From Hanleya hanleyi (Eukaryota; Mollusca; Polyplacophora; Lepidopleurida; Hanleyidae): a stretch of 64,000 nt of DNA. The notes under the pieces were generated by a model. That model worked only from the letters and a program-made list of their open reading frames with translations. It was not told where the DNA came from and did not search any database. The DNA is taken from assembly GCA_036873755.1 (NCBI GenBank), contig JAVTVY010037258.1, positions 107,347 through 171,346 of the forward strand, read 5' to 3'. This document shows positions 12,413 through 25,450 of the stretch, one piece after another (the stretch's first letter is position 1; each line of letters opens with the position of its first letter). The translations under genes and the position numbers were made by a program.

Positions 12413-12520
12413 GCCTACGGATTCCGCACAATGGCAGCGACCGGACGAGCCGTGAGGTCGAATTCCAAGAGTACCGGTATGAATCTGGCTGAAATAGAAG
12501 TGTGGCAACCCCGAGAAAAG
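12413..12520 (+). other. Candidate conserved coding exon, unit 1
   Basis: A 108-bp, 36-codon open stretch bounded by ataacag on the left and AAG|GTAGGA on the right, so it fits a phase-0 internal exon. It starts AYGFRTMAATGRAV and ends EVWQPREK. From the internal ATG (12431) to the donor, the four copies differ at only two bases, and both changes are silent in this frame but would change an amino acid on the opposite strand. No known domain. The partner exons could not be assigned confidently, since the obvious downstream acceptor (near 13121) leads to a stop in units 2 and 3. Confidence 0.35.
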
Positions 12521-12547
12521 GTAGGATATTCACCCAAAATGTATGTG

Positions 12548-12555
12548 CCCGTGGT
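12548..12555. repeat. 8-bp target duplication (left) of MITE
   Basis: CCCGTGGT, repeated at 13070-13077. It is present once at the matching empty site in unit 2 (about 26967). Confidence 0.85.
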
Positions 12556-13069
12556 TAGCTAAATAATATATAGCCCCCAAGAGTATGAGGGCTATAGGTC
12601 GGCCCCAGTCACCTCCAGCGAGGGTTTTAGATAATTTTATTACGAATCACCCACCTCTGAAACTGCCGTAAATCTAATCTCTATCTCCTCCTGCGCACTA
12701 TTTTAAAATCTTGCGCACTATTGTGAAATAGTAACGAATATATCGCCGTCTGAATTTTCCAGTCGACAACTTCAACTCTCTACGCGCCATGTTGGTGACG
12801 TCACGCTATTATGTGTATATGGGCCAGTTGCAACATGGCGCGTAGAGAGTTGAAGATTTCGACTGGAAAATTCAGACGGCGATATATGCGTCACTATTTC
12901 ACAATAATGCGCAAGATTTTAAAATAGTGCGCAGGAGGGGATAGAGATTAGATTTACGGCAGTTTCAGAGGTGGGTGATTCGTAATAAAATTATCTAAAA
13001 CCCTCGCTGGAGGTGACTGGGGCCGACCTATAGCCCTCATACTCTTGAGGGCTATATATTATTTAGCTA
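12556..13069. mobile_element. 514-bp palindromic MITE with 8-bp TSD
   Basis: Near-perfect inverted arms of about 240 bp starting tagctaaataatatatagcc, with a short centre containing gtgacgtcac. No coding capacity. The 8-bp duplication fits hAT-like or other 8-bp-TSD transposases. The terminal bases do not closely match the usual hAT end, so the superfamily is left open. The empty site in other units proves insertion. Confidence 0.9.
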
Positions 13070-13077
13070 CCCGTGGT
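13070..13077. repeat. 8-bp target duplication (right) of MITE
   Basis: CCCGTGGT, matching 12548-12555. Confidence 0.85.
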
Positions 13078-13589
13078 ACGAATAAAGACATAGGCCTATT
13101 TGCTATTGTATCTGTTCACAGATGGACAGTTTGTCATTGTCATTAACCTCACTGAGTCATGTTAATTCGTTCCCATGTAGTATTTCTCTGAAAGCCAACA
13201 GGGATTTCACTGAAAGTTACACCATATGGCGTAATTCGTGTTCTTTAGAATACGGTACAAATTAGATTTACGAAAGTACGGCTGCGACAAATTAGCGGCG
13301 CTGTTTCGCAACAGTTAGACGAACTCAAACAATTACATGATTATACCGTCCATCAGCCAATCAAATCATGAAGAGCCATTTCTCCCCTTACCCCAACTGT
13401 TCATCTCTTCACCATAATCAGACCTCCTCTATCGGTACAGGGAATAAATTAACCCCGAGAATCGTATTGATTGCTCGAGGCGAGAACATGATAATCAAAT
13501 TATTCATTCAGTTTTGTAGACCAACTCGACCTAGCTATTTTTAGAGATCAAAATTTTCAAGACGTTATAACTACGGCTTACGCGAAGTG

Positions 13590-13595
13590 CTCATG
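13590..13595. repeat. 6-bp target duplication (left) of foldback element
   Basis: CTCATG, repeated at 16459-16464. A single copy sits in the uninterrupted site of unit 2 (about 27468). Confidence 0.8.
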
Positions 13596-16458
13596 TATGG
13601 TGGCCGACAGCTGCCATTCCATAAATGTAACTTTTTAATGTTTTTTTCCTTTTTTTTTTTTTTTTTAAATTGAAATATTTTTTCCATATTATTCATTTTT
13701 GTTATTAATTTCATTTCCGTTTCCTTTTCGTTTCACTTTGATTTCGTTTTCATTTCAATTTCATTTTATTTTGTTATATTTTTTTTTTACTTACCGGTAA
13801 ATTAAAAAAAACAACATTTATTTCATTTTCATTTCCTTTTCATATCATTTTGATTTTGTTTTCATTTCACTTTCATTTCACTTTCATTTCATTTTGATTT
13901 TCTTTTCATTTCACTTTCATTTCATTTTGTTATCACAAGGAAAAAAATATATAAGGTGGCAGCGCCCGGCACTGCCAGTTGTTTTGGGTTTTTTTCCTCT
14001 CAAAACGAAAACAAATTCTTCTGTGGCCGAGAACTGCCAGCCGAGAGCTGCCAAGTCATACTAATGGCTAATGTGTATCACGTGTGTGTTCATAGTGCCG
14101 TACGCTTAGCATTTCTCTCACAATGCGAAAGTGAAGATGAATCTGTACGACGGCAGCGCTTGCCAATTCCCAATCTACCCCCACTCCCCTTACCCTGGTG
14201 TCTGTCCTCTCTCCCCCCGCCTCCCATAGGGGTAAATTCTCGATGTCACCGTGCCGACAAAAGTTCCATATGGCGGAAAACAATGCCGCAGGATATGAGG
14301 TCATGTTGAGCGAGTAGATTCATAAATTTATATGTCCGAAATTGGATGTTTCATGGAATCTGACTGTTGGTTCGACGTTCATTGCCCCCGTTACCAACAA
14401 TCAACAATATAAATAGCTAGGTACCGGTAGGTAGAATATATTGTACCAAGTACACTAAATTATACCAACAACAGCTCACTTTAAATATGGAATTTGTGCG
14501 TCATGGTTGCGGAATAGTATGGGAACCTAGAGCTGCCCAGAAGGGGTGTGACTAAAAAGCGTCCGGTAACGTCCGGAAGCGTCAGGTAGCGCCCGGTACA
14601 CCGCCCGGTACACCCTACAGTGCTCCTTTTGTGTCTCATACAAACTTGTATATGTCCCATGTAAGTATCGACTAATATTTGCCGTTTTCTGACGTGCGGG
14701 CGTTTAATCGCATGCACGCTCCACCTTCTGGTCTGGAATCATCTCGCCCATTTTTCTGGTCGGCTTCCTCGGTACTACTGACTGTTGTTATGCTGTCATT
14801 TCTTTGGCACCGCTTTCTAGATGTTCATTAACATACTTTTCATTTATCTTTTCCTGTAAATTTGAGTTTAAATCTGCCAGCTTTCTCCTTATTGTATTGA
14901 TAAAGCGTCCGGTAGCGCCCGGTACCCCGTCCGGTACTTTTTATACCGCCCAGTACACCCTACAATACTCCTTTTGTGTCCCATACAAAATTGTGTATGT
15001 CCCATGTAAATATCGACTGATATTTGCCGTTTTCTGACTTGCGCGCGTTTAATCGTATGGCCTTATGGTCTGGAATCATCCCGCCCATTTTCCTGGTCGG
15101 ATTCCCCGGTACTACTGACTGTTGTCATGTTGTCATTTCTTTGGCACCGCTTTCTAGATGATCGTTAACAGACTTCATTTATCTTTCCCTGTAAATTTGA
15201 GCTTAAATCTGCCAGTATTCTCCGAATCATTTTTTTTTTCTTATATCGTCCGGTACTTCATTCACCGCCCGGTACTGTAAATTTGATATTTTTCTCTTTA
15301 CGGTACGTTTTTAACCATCCGATACTTTTTAGATGTTCTATACATTTTAGATGTTCTAAATGGGCGGGATGATTCCAGACTAAACGCGCGCACGTCAGAA
15401 AACGGCAAATTTACATAGGACATACACAATTTTGTATGGGACACAAAAGGAGTACTGTAGGGTGTACCGGGCGCTACCGGACGCTTTCCGACGCTACCGG
15501 ACGCTTTTTAGTCACACCCCTTCTTGCTAACTCTAGGTTCCCATACTATTCCGCAACCATGACGCACAAATTCCATATTTACAGTGAGCTATTGTTGGTA
15601 TAATTTAGTGTATTTGGTACCATATATTCTACCTACCGGTACCTAGATATTTATGTTGTTGATTGTTGGTAACGGGGGCAGTGAACGTCGAACCAACAGT
15701 CAGATTCCATGAAACACCCAATTTCCGACATATAAATGAATCTACTCGCTCAACATGACCTCATATCCTGCGGCATTGTTTTCCGCCATATGGAACTTTT
15801 GTCGGCACCGTGACACCGAGAATTTACCCCTATGGGAGTGGGGGGGGGGGGGGGATTGGCAATTGGCAAGTGCTACCGTCCTACAGGTTCATCTTCACTT
15901 TCGCATTGTGAGAGAAATGCTAAGGGTACGGCACTATGAACACACACGTGATACACATTAGCCAATAGTATGACTTGGCAGCTCTCGGCTGGCAGCGCTC
16001 GGCTGGCAGTTCTCGGCCACAGAAGAATTTGTTTTCGTTTTCAGAGAGGAGAAGAAAAAAACTGGCAGTGCCGGCGCTGCCACATTATATATTTTTTTCC
16101 TTGTGATAACAAAATGAAATGAAAGTGAAATGAAAACAAAATCAAAATGAAATGAAAATGGAATGAAAACAAAATGAAAATGAAATGAAAAGGAAATGAA
16201 AATGAAATTAAAAAAAAAAAAAATGAAATAATGTTTTTTTTTTAATTTACCGCTAAGTCAAAAACAATATAACAAAATGAAATGAAAGTGAAATGAAAAC
16301 GAAATCAAAATGAAACGAAAAGGAAACGGAAATGAGATTAAAAAAAAATGAAATGAAAATGAAATAATATGGAAAAAATATTTCAATTAAAAAAAAAACA
16401 AAAAACAAAAAACGTTAAAAAAGTTACATTTACGGAATGGCAGCTGTCAGTCACCATA
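13596..16458. mobile_element. 2863-bp foldback element with 6-bp TSD
   Basis: Inverted arms of about 1.1 kb (13596-14760 against about 15360-16458) begin tatggtg. Inside the ends lies a polypyrimidine/polypurine tract made of tttcatttcactttcatttc-type repeats. Further in are repeated gcgtccggtagcg / cgcccggtac motifs, and a tandem copy of the inner left arm (14560-14880 repeated at about 14890-15210). No protein recognised: the open frames mirrored in both arms are too short and not domain-like. Clearly mobile, because the empty site is present in unit 2. Superfamily not determined; 6-bp TSDs occur in Polintons and a few other groups. Confidence 0.85.
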
Positions 16459-16464
16459 CTCATG
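16459..16464. repeat. 6-bp target duplication (right) of foldback element
   Basis: CTCATG, matching 13590-13595. Confidence 0.8.
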
Positions 16465-17639
16465 TTATACAAAACGCTGGTCAATAAACATTTACAATCG
16501 CGCCTATACTGTATCCATCCAGGCTTTCATGCGATAGCGTCTACCGGGGAGCTAGCGAAGGGCAGCTCTGCCACATCGGCGACTATGCCTGGGCACCGAC
16601 TTATAAATTATGTTACAACAAAATTAGGATAATGAATTAGATCTTGTGATATGGTTATTTAGAGTGCAGACAAGTCGCAAGTTCCGACCCATCAAAGTGA
16701 AATTTCATGTGTTTCAAAAGGAAATGGTTTGATTGACAAAATCATTATCAGAGTCGCAGTACAATTGTTTAGGATTTATTAACGAATAACTTAGCTGGGG
16801 ATCAACTGGACTTAGTTGGGAGGTGCCAGTTCCGATCCACTGTCGCCAGTTCCGATCCAGCCTCGTTTTGACATTGACCGTTGACCCAGATATACACAAA
16901 TGTAATCGCCAACATGATAACTTCCCCCAAAATAGAGTCCTAGCTGTATATTTCGTTTTGCATATCTTCATCTCATAAGTTAACATTTGGCGTCGAAGAA
17001 TGCGGTTTGGGGGTGACAGTGATATGGTCGAGCTGATCATATTGGCAAGATAGATTGGACACTGAAATATCTCTGATGGCTTATAAGCGTGTACTCAATC
17101 GAAAAAAACGTTAAATCGCTGGTACTTTTATTTGTTTTACCTCTGCTAATCAGCACTCGAGTCTTTTCAGGCCATGATACGACACAGCTTGGCCATATAT
17201 GGATGATAGTGGTTCGGAACTGGCTCCGTTCGTTGATGTCAACGGTGGGGCGGGAAGCCTTTAGAGTGACACTGGAGTCAATAAATTTATAGCAGATACG
17301 TAGTACCAGATGATAATTATATGTGAGAAACAAAACATCAAACTTTGATCGGAAGCGCTTGGCAGACAACTTTGTGTTTTCGTGACAGCGGGTCATGGAC
17401 GTTTGTACTTGGACCGATGTAGTCGTGTGTATGGAGCGGGTCTGCAAATGTATCTCCTAACAAAACCAATGAATACATAATATCATTTAGGATTGGAAGG
17501 TTGATCAACTTGATCGAATGCACCAAATGTTTTCAGATTTCGCGTGATCTTCGTTGTGACAAGAAGCAATGTTTTGGGAAGTGGCGACGTGACTGTATAT
17601 ATTCATTAGGGTGCCATGGTATACCATTAATAATAACTG

Positions 17640-17785
17640 GCTGGGCTGAATAGTGTCCAGGATAATAGGTACTGTGGACACGTGTTCGTGTTCTGGCACA
17701 TGTAGGCACAGTCCTGATATGACTGAAAAAATGTTAAAAACGACGTTAAATCCTACTCACTCACTCATTCACTCGCTCACCCATT
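17640..17785 (+). mobile_element. SINE-like copy with (ACTC)n tail, unit 1
   Basis: Ends in gttaaaaacgacgttaaatc followed by actcactcactcattc. The same copy is present at the matching place in unit 3 (45225-45360), so it predates the unit duplication that separated them. Confidence 0.55.
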
Positions 17786-19359
17786 AATAATATAAGTAGT
17801 ACTATAGCAGAAGCTCATTAACTGAAACTAGCAAATATTTAATCATGTATGATTTTAAAAATGTGCTATGTGATACAACCAGGATATGAATTATTTATTG
17901 AGAGCTAGGATATATAATTAATTAGGTACTATATGATACGAGTTATTTATGCGTTATGCGATATGGATATTCACTGATCTAATTCATCAGATGGTTAGTA
18001 TATAAATTATTTGTTAGATGTGGAGGTAGGATAGAATTATCAAGTTAGTCGATAGGATATAATTATTCAGGTTCTAGAATATAAGTATCTAAATACAAGA
18101 ATATATTATATAATGGTAGGATAAATTTATTTAGGAGAATCCAATCACAGAAGGCTACCTAAACTCAGTTCCTCAGACTAACCATTAGTTAATGCATTTG
18201 CAGCACACAGATTTGATTTTATACCAGTATCCGGAGACGATACTGGCAGTCTGGGTTCATAACACTAACGGTCCGCTCCTAACAGTACATAACCGACTCG
18301 TGGGAATTAAATAATGCACGAAGAGTAGTTTCGCATGCAAGCTGCCCATAGAATATACGCTCACTAATATTAAATGCAACAGCTTGGAAAAATTGTCGTC
18401 AATAATTTACTCGGACACGTATAGTAATTAATAGAAAACATTATTTTCGACTATCGTTACAAAATACATAATATTTGGTTAGGCCTACCCGAAAAAATAA
18501 ATATCCTGTAGCTTAATCGACTAACCGGACGACGAATATCCACTATGACGTAACCACACACATCACCCAATAGATATCCTGTCTATTATATCATTGCAGA
18601 GTCCTACTTATTATGTAGCCCTGTACCCAAACATCATCACATCAACGTACATGTTACCTGCCGAGGAGTCTTTATCAAACGTATTAAATACAAACATATT
18701 TGATTGCACACTCCTGTGGACGCGTGTGAGCCTTAGATTTCGATTTGAAAGCGGTTTTAATTTGGTTTTAAAATCTACCGTCAGGTGAACTTGCGGCAAC
18801 GTGTTGAACATCTTTCGCATAACTAATCATGTGTTCGTTTATTGCTGTTTGCAACATGCTTAAAATAGGCTACAGTGAATTAGAGGTGCTTTATTGAGAA
18901 GATGTCTGGTACTCTCGTAAGTTTTGTGACGTTTTCGCTAAATATGGCTGACGTATGGCAAAGCTGCAACCAAAGAACGGCAAGGCTATTTGGTGTAAGA
19001 CCTCCCATTGAAAAGGTAATATCCTGAACAAAAGACTGACAATACAACTTGCAGCAGATCCTTTGTCAATTATATTTCGTGAGTCTTACATCAAATAGTT
19101 GCCCAAAGAACGAAGGGCCGTAACTTTGTATGGAAACTGTTACCACACCAAATGCATATCGGGAACTCGGTGATATCTCACCAGAACACGAGAATGTGGA
19201 TATGTGTGGAGCAAGAATCCAGAATATTAGTATAAGACCACACGAATCTTCCTCAGGAGTAGTAGTCGATTGAACGTAAACACGGGTTTCTTTACCACTA
19301 AAGTACATTCTGCGAATGGGAGGATAAAAAAACATGGAGCATATCAACAGGGAATTCAA

Positions 19360-19387
19360 GTGTTGTTGTTGTTGTTGTTGTTGTTGT
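19360..19387. repeat. (GTT)n microsatellite
   Basis: About nine gtt/ttg triplets. Confidence 0.9.
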
Positions 19388-20094
19388 GTTTTTCACCTTC
19401 ATAGATATAATATCCCTGGAAACCCTCTCAGCTATTGGCATTAAACACAAACTGGATATCTGCTTCATTGTATTCATGTTCCTAACAGGCTTTTTGCTGT
19501 GATAACGTAAAATGGGTAACGATATTCCAATATTCCGCTGCCTATTAAAGTGGGCTGAGTATATATGCAAAGTGAGGAAATTAGTTCCCTCATTCCGAAA
19601 AACCGATTGGATAGGTAATTGCTACAAAATTCTTCCATCGACGTCATCATATGCGCGTGCTCAAGTCTCTCTCGACGATGATTGGGCGATATATGGAGTG
19701 TCGTTTTGGGGTTATCCAACTAGACGTCGGCTATGAATCTCGCCCAATCAGCGGCGAGAGAGGCATTTAGCTCGAAGATACCATGACTTCGAAGGAAAGA
19801 TTTTGGAACGAAAATACATCCATCTGTAGACTGCTTGTCGTGCTTGTATATTCATACACCAGTTAGGTATCAGCCATCATCTACAGGTTCGGTACCGATG
19901 TGGACTGAATTCGAATTGCAGCAGTCGCTGTTTATCACAGTTGAGGTTATTTCATTGGGCCATGAACATTCATTCTTCAAGTCTGTGGCGAATGTCAAAT
20001 CAGGTGGTCGAAGGCCAAATGAGGCGCCCACAAATTGTGGATTCGGGAGGAAATCCGATTTAGGTTTCATTATGTCATGATCAGGATTTAATGA

Positions 20095-20215
20095 GGAGAG
20101 CGAAGGTCAAATGAGGACGAAGGTCACATTTGGGCGAAGACGGTCATTGAGCAGGACGAAGGTTAAAACGAGGAGAGCGAAGGTCAAATGAGGAGGGCGA
20201 TGTTCAAATGAGGAG
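20095..20215. repeat. Minisatellite of about 20 bp containing AGGTCA half-sites, unit 1
   Basis: Variations of gaggagggcgaaggtcaaat. Units 2 and 3 hold different copy numbers (about two near 29778-29820, six or more at 56455-56592). AGGTCA is the nuclear-receptor half-site; function is speculative. Confidence 0.65.
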
Positions 20216-20493
20216 CCAACGAAGCGTGGGTTCAAGAGGAAATCCGATTTAGATTCAAGGATTCTGACTCGACCTGAGACCTTGTTTACCTGAGACCTTG
20301 CTTATTTGAAACGTCTTCATGATGAAGTCGACTTCTCCATTCAAACTTCGATATAGTTTCAGCTTCGAAGTATGAACGGAGAAATCGGCTTGTGTATGAA
20401 GAGGAGTTGAAAAGAATCTTCAGCCACCTTTGATCACGTGACGGTTTAAGATATAGAGAGAATGATTTAGCATAACTACTTTTTGCACTTTTT

Positions 20494-20630
20494 GACACTC
20501 CGTTCTGATCTGTCTCAGCATCATGTGTTGAGGATTCAATGCGCTCGGAATAATTTTGTATACTGGTGTTACAGGTCACCTTCACCATAATGTATCAATT
20601 ACCATGCACTTGTACATGTATTACATTCAT
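20494..20630. repeat. 137-bp piece shared with the unit-2 insertion
   Basis: Nearly identical to 22653-22790 (starts gacactccgttctgatctg). Absent from the corresponding place in units 2 and 3, so it looks like a detached fragment of the element at 22505-25450. Confidence 0.6.
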
Positions 20631-22087
20631 ACGTTGCGACAATGGATACTATAGTGGAAGGATAAGTATGTGACGGTAACACTATTCTGAAATTTGGAAA
20701 CTAAAACGCGCATCACGCACAACATATATGGTATTGAGGTTCTATTTTGTGTGCTAGTACTAGTATATTTAGACAAACAACAATCCGTAAGATAGACGTC
20801 ATCAAATCGAAAGCACACTTTTTCCTCCAATACCGTACTGAAATATATGTAAGAGTCAAACCAGAAGCGGTATGAAACTCTAACTGGTGGTATCAACCAC
20901 CTCGCTGGGGGTCTAATAACACCCCAGCCACCAGTCAGATTTTTGGACCGGATTCGGGGCCTTCGCGCACATCGCCGGCAGTGACATCATATATAGTAAA
21001 ATAGATGTTTAACGAAAATTTTGATTACTTTTCAAGTCTGCATAATACCTCCGTTGACCTAGCGTTAAAAAGAATTATCTGGAGATAATTTTCCCTGTTT
21101 ATCTGGACAGAGCATATGAAAAGTAGTTCGCTCATGTGCAACACTAAAGGAGTTGTTTGGTCGGATTCAAACTGAACCGTGCGTTGGTTGGTTTCCCCTA
21201 TACGTCATAGCAACGTAGTAAAGGTCAACTTCCGCTATTGGAGGCAGGGATGTTATTGGAGCCTGCGAAATGGAGCATGCGCTGTGGGGAGGTTGTGGTG
21301 GTATAGTGAGTTGGTTGCGCACGAGGTTCTGCTTGAATCCGACTGAACTCAGTTTTGCACATGAGCGAAATACTGTTCATACACTGCTCATATCAACGGG
21401 ACGTGGTGGGGTAAGGCTGAGGATGTCGGAGGTGACTTATCTTTGGAGCATTCTTTGTATAGCTGTGTCAACACAAGTATATATAACACAGAATTCAAAA
21501 GTGATCGGAACGTTGGACGATAACCGAGTATTTTTAATATTTTAATATATCACTTTCAGCGATGTGCGGTCGAGCGCGAATCTTATCCGAAAATCTGACT
21601 AGTGGCTAGGTTATTATTCTCCAGAAGGATTGTTGTACGGAGACAGACCAGGGCTATCATTTTGTTTAAAATTCCGTCAGAATCTCGACTTGATTCGCCG
21701 TCTTTCGGCAGTTGTCATTTCACATCATGTTCTGTGTTTGGTGGTAAAACAGGGGCACAACTTTAACCAACAGTGTGTGTGAACATGGTGAAGGGTTTAT
21801 AGGTTGCGAGATTCAAGGTCAGGTTATTGAATCGATAATGTATTGGCATCGTTATTCAGTGCCTGTGATATTACCCTTGGCAAACATGGTTATGATTTAT
21901 TAGCCCTGGTATATCCCAAAGGTCCACCAGAAAAAAAATATCGCGGAAAATAATCCCCGACGTCTAACGATTGCCAGTCCGGCAGATTAGCGCCCTGCGA
22001 AACCTGCCCGATAAACGGATATGGAACCAGACATATTGAATTATTTTCGATATATCCTTTCCGCAAACTGCGAATTAACGTATATTT

Positions 22088-22096
22088 TATAAAAGG
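22088..22096 (+). promoter_or_regulatory. Conserved TATA box, unit 2
   Basis: TATAAAAGG in the same conserved block as in the other units. Confidence 0.4.
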
Positions 22097-22504
22097 AGAC
22101 ACCTTATCACTTCTCGGTAATCAGTTTCACGATAAAGTTCACACGGAACCTGGAGCTTAGGCCTGGAGCACTTAACACTTGACATCCAGGATATGTCGTA
22201 TCATTCGCCTCATGATGGACTCCTTATAGCGTTTCCAGTGACGTTACATTCGAACTGCCCAAACAGATGTAAAGATTAAAATGTTACCGCACCCCCACCT
22301 CCGCCCCCACCAAATTAATTAGAGATGGGCACAAGACTACTCAGCAGAAATTACGGTCTTCGACATTATAATTACTGTAATAACTGAAATACATTCTTGC
22401 CATGAAGTCTCGTCTTATTACTTGTGTAGGTATATAGGTATACACTGTTAGAACTATAGAATCAACTTACCTTCCCCTCCCCCCCCCCCCTCGTCCCAAC
22501 AACA

Positions 22505-25450
22505 ACAGAAATGAGACCCTGTGTGCCTAGTTTTACCAACTTGCTTGAGATTTTGTGCTATAGGCCCTACACATCAACACTTCATATTTTGTATGTGTAC
22601 AGTATAGCATCCTCATTGACAGAATCCTCTACAAAACACACCTGATTTTACCGACACTCCGTTCTGATCTGTCTCAGCATCATGTGGTGAGGATTCAATG
22701 TGCTCGGAATAATTTTGTATACTGGTGTTACAGGTCACCTTCACCATAATGTATCAATTACCATGGACTTGTATATGTATCACATTCATACTGAATGGTG
22801 ATGGCTGATGAGAATATTGCCCATATGGAACAAATGGCTGGATTTCAGCAAATAAAAAGTTCATGTTAATCATAAACAACATACAATTAATAATTCTATC
22901 AAATGATTATGTTTATTCCTTGTCGACATCAATATATTACAGACAATATTATGACTGAATCATGGTAACAGAGATTCAAGGGTATATATGTCTACATTAA
23001 ACTGAAGGAGACCCATGATGCGTATTATATTATGTTGTAAAACTTCACTTGCTAATCTCGATTATGTTGCCTATTGTGAAAATAAATGAAGTTATGAAAA
23101 TAAATTTAGTATGATTGCCCATTGCCCTCAAATTAGAAATATCTTCAGCAGCCAATCATAACAATATACAACACCATGGTATTGTTGTAATATCACCCAG
23201 GTATTGATCTTTGGTTAAGAATGTAATGAGATACATATACCTGTTCTTTGTGTTATTCTGTATGCAGTTCATTCTGTATGTATTTTATACATGTACATAT
23301 ACCAGAAGTGGAATTGAAATTTGAATAAAATAATAAAAATATGTTCGGTTTTTACCTCTACTCAGGAAATGAAGTCTTTGTTTCTAGAAGCTAAATAATT
23401 TTAGACACATTCAAGTCCTCACCTGGTCAAGAGAGATAATTTTGTAAAAAAAACAAAACAAGTATAGATCCACACTGGTGCAGACCAGAAAGTTTTATGA
23501 CCTTTGATGATATTTGTGGAGCATGCTGCAGGACTTCAACTTCCATGAATCTGATATTATCCACACAATCCCATTCTACATGATATTTTTGCCATAGCAC
23601 CGATAAACTAGATCCCTTCATTTATGTGTTCTAGATCCAGGAGCTATTGGGAGCTGCAGGTTTTGTAAAAGTTAGATCCAATTATTCTGAGAGAAGGAAT
23701 GAAGTCCGGCATGGTTGTTTGAAGTTAGAACTGGGCATCCTTGAAAATGTCTGACCGATTGACACATGTATCACTCTGCCGGTGGTCATTACATGCGTTA
23801 TGTTTATTTCCTGAGGAATCAGCTGATATCCAATGTGTGTGTGGGGGGTGGGGGGGGGGGGGTTGTGGCCAATCACTGGCTCTGATTTTCATCACCTCTG
23901 TCATTCCACAAATTTCTGACACAGCTAAACCAATCAATAGTCTGTTTTGGTTTTTCCATTTCGTTCAGTACATCCATTGTGTAACAGTCCTGTTGCATCG
24001 GATATCAGAAGTGCTGAATCCCTGACCTGCAGGTTGGAATCAATTGTATGCATATTTAATATCAAAACTCACTTCATTGAAAATGTTTACGGCCTTCATT
24101 ATATTTCATTCTTTCTTCATACACAACAAGATGAAATCCATTATACAAGTTCGCACCTTTCATACGTGTACTTAATAGAACTGAGACCTGACCATGTTAC
24201 AAGAATTTGCAAAAGTATGAAATGAGAACTGAGTACTATGAGAAATTAATACAATCTATGAGTGATCAATAATATGAATCCTGAAGATCGATGATGGATC
24301 TTGACCACTGGTTGAATTGGTGTACATGTTAGTGGCATGAGCATGATAAGAATCCAGGATATTATAATCTAGAACAGGATTGTTTATATCAGTAGCTTCT
24401 CCATGGAGCAATATTTTGACAAACGAAAATTAGATCACAAAAGAGAATACGTATACTGTGTTTGAGGAATATTTCTGTCTCCCGAACGGAAGGTGAAATT
24501 TGAATAAATGGCCTGTGTTGTCAGTATGTTTGATGTCCCCCTTGCAAAGACAAGAAAATGTAATTTATTATTTATTGATATATTTATTGATTTTCTTTCT
24601 GTCTAATTGTCTTTTGTTCAAGTCATTTGGCATCGGTAAAACCTGAAATCAGAAGTTCATTGCTGAAATGTATATCATGATCTCCTTCTTCCATCTAGTG
24701 ATAGTGTCTGTTTGGTTTCAGATCACGGGGGCTGAACAAAGTATGTGAAATGTGATCGTATGGCAAATAAATGCCCAGTGGTATGTCCAGGGCTTAAACT
24801 AAAAAACACAATAAAAAAAATTGGGAAAGGTTCCATCCATGCTATCAGTCAAAAATCTCAAAAATGTAGGCCTACATGTGGAATGTAGACACTACTTTGT
24901 TTCAGCTACAATTCAGAATAAGTTTTCAGAATATCAGGTTTTAACAAGCAAATTATTTTTCATCAACAATTGTCACAGCACACAATGTGGATGTCACTAA
25001 ACTGTTAGGATAAATGAAAAGAAAAGGTTTACAATGTTGTCAAACAAAACGTATATGTATATTATTTATCAACTTTATTAAATAAGTTTACAGACTCACG
25101 CAGCTAGATCAATTTGGTGCTTCTGCAAAATCAAACCATTATTCAACTGCCAAATGCCAAAATAAATAGCCCCGCCCCCCTCCCAAGGAAATATAATTAT
25201 ACATTACGTGTAACTCGTGAAGCATGATGGGAGGTGGAACCCGACTACAGAAGCAAGGCCCATTGAAATGCATTGTAATGAGGGTTCCCGATTATTTCAA
25301 TATTGTCCAAAAACTTGGCTTCAAAATTTCTTCGGGAACCATGGCAATCCCTATTGGAAATCCTATGAGTCGTGGGTTCCCCATATGACAATTATTTGGC
25401 GCGAGATTTCACGTTGCTCTCTCCTAGACCTAGTCTGATCGACGGAGGGA
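22505..25450. other. Unit-2-specific insertion of about 2.9 kb
   Basis: Unlike the other units, and bordered by low-complexity sequence (a C tract on the left, an A-rich tract on the right), so precise ends and target duplications could not be read. AT-rich with no convincing protein. A poly(G)-rich patch lies near 23843. Its segment 22653-22790 also occurs alone in unit 1, so it is probably a repeat or retrocopy of unknown type. Confidence 0.45.

Larger units (their letters stand above)
9040..20880. repeat. Tandem unit copy 1 (about 8.4 kb without insertions)
   Basis: First of four similar units. The ordered landmarks shared with later copies are: cagttttgcacatgagcg-type block (9140), TATA box (10382), ttgacccaatatt block (about 10980), gttacgatgccaacg block (11705), candidate exon (12413), tcatgaagagccat block (13367), ttatacaaaacg block (16465), a long AT-rich tract (17800-18600), a tacttattatgtagccctg block (18605), and an AGGTCA minisatellite (20095). 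It carries a MITE, a 2.86-kb foldback and a partial internal duplication at about 9740-10080. The unit ends were set by where the order restarts, so they are approximate. Stretches between listed landmarks hold no recognisable gene. Confidence 0.75.

Noticed and set aside
18594..18788. 64-codon frame repeated at 29000-29194
   Set aside because: Conserved only because the tandem units are similar; changes do not favour the frame, and no domain is visible.
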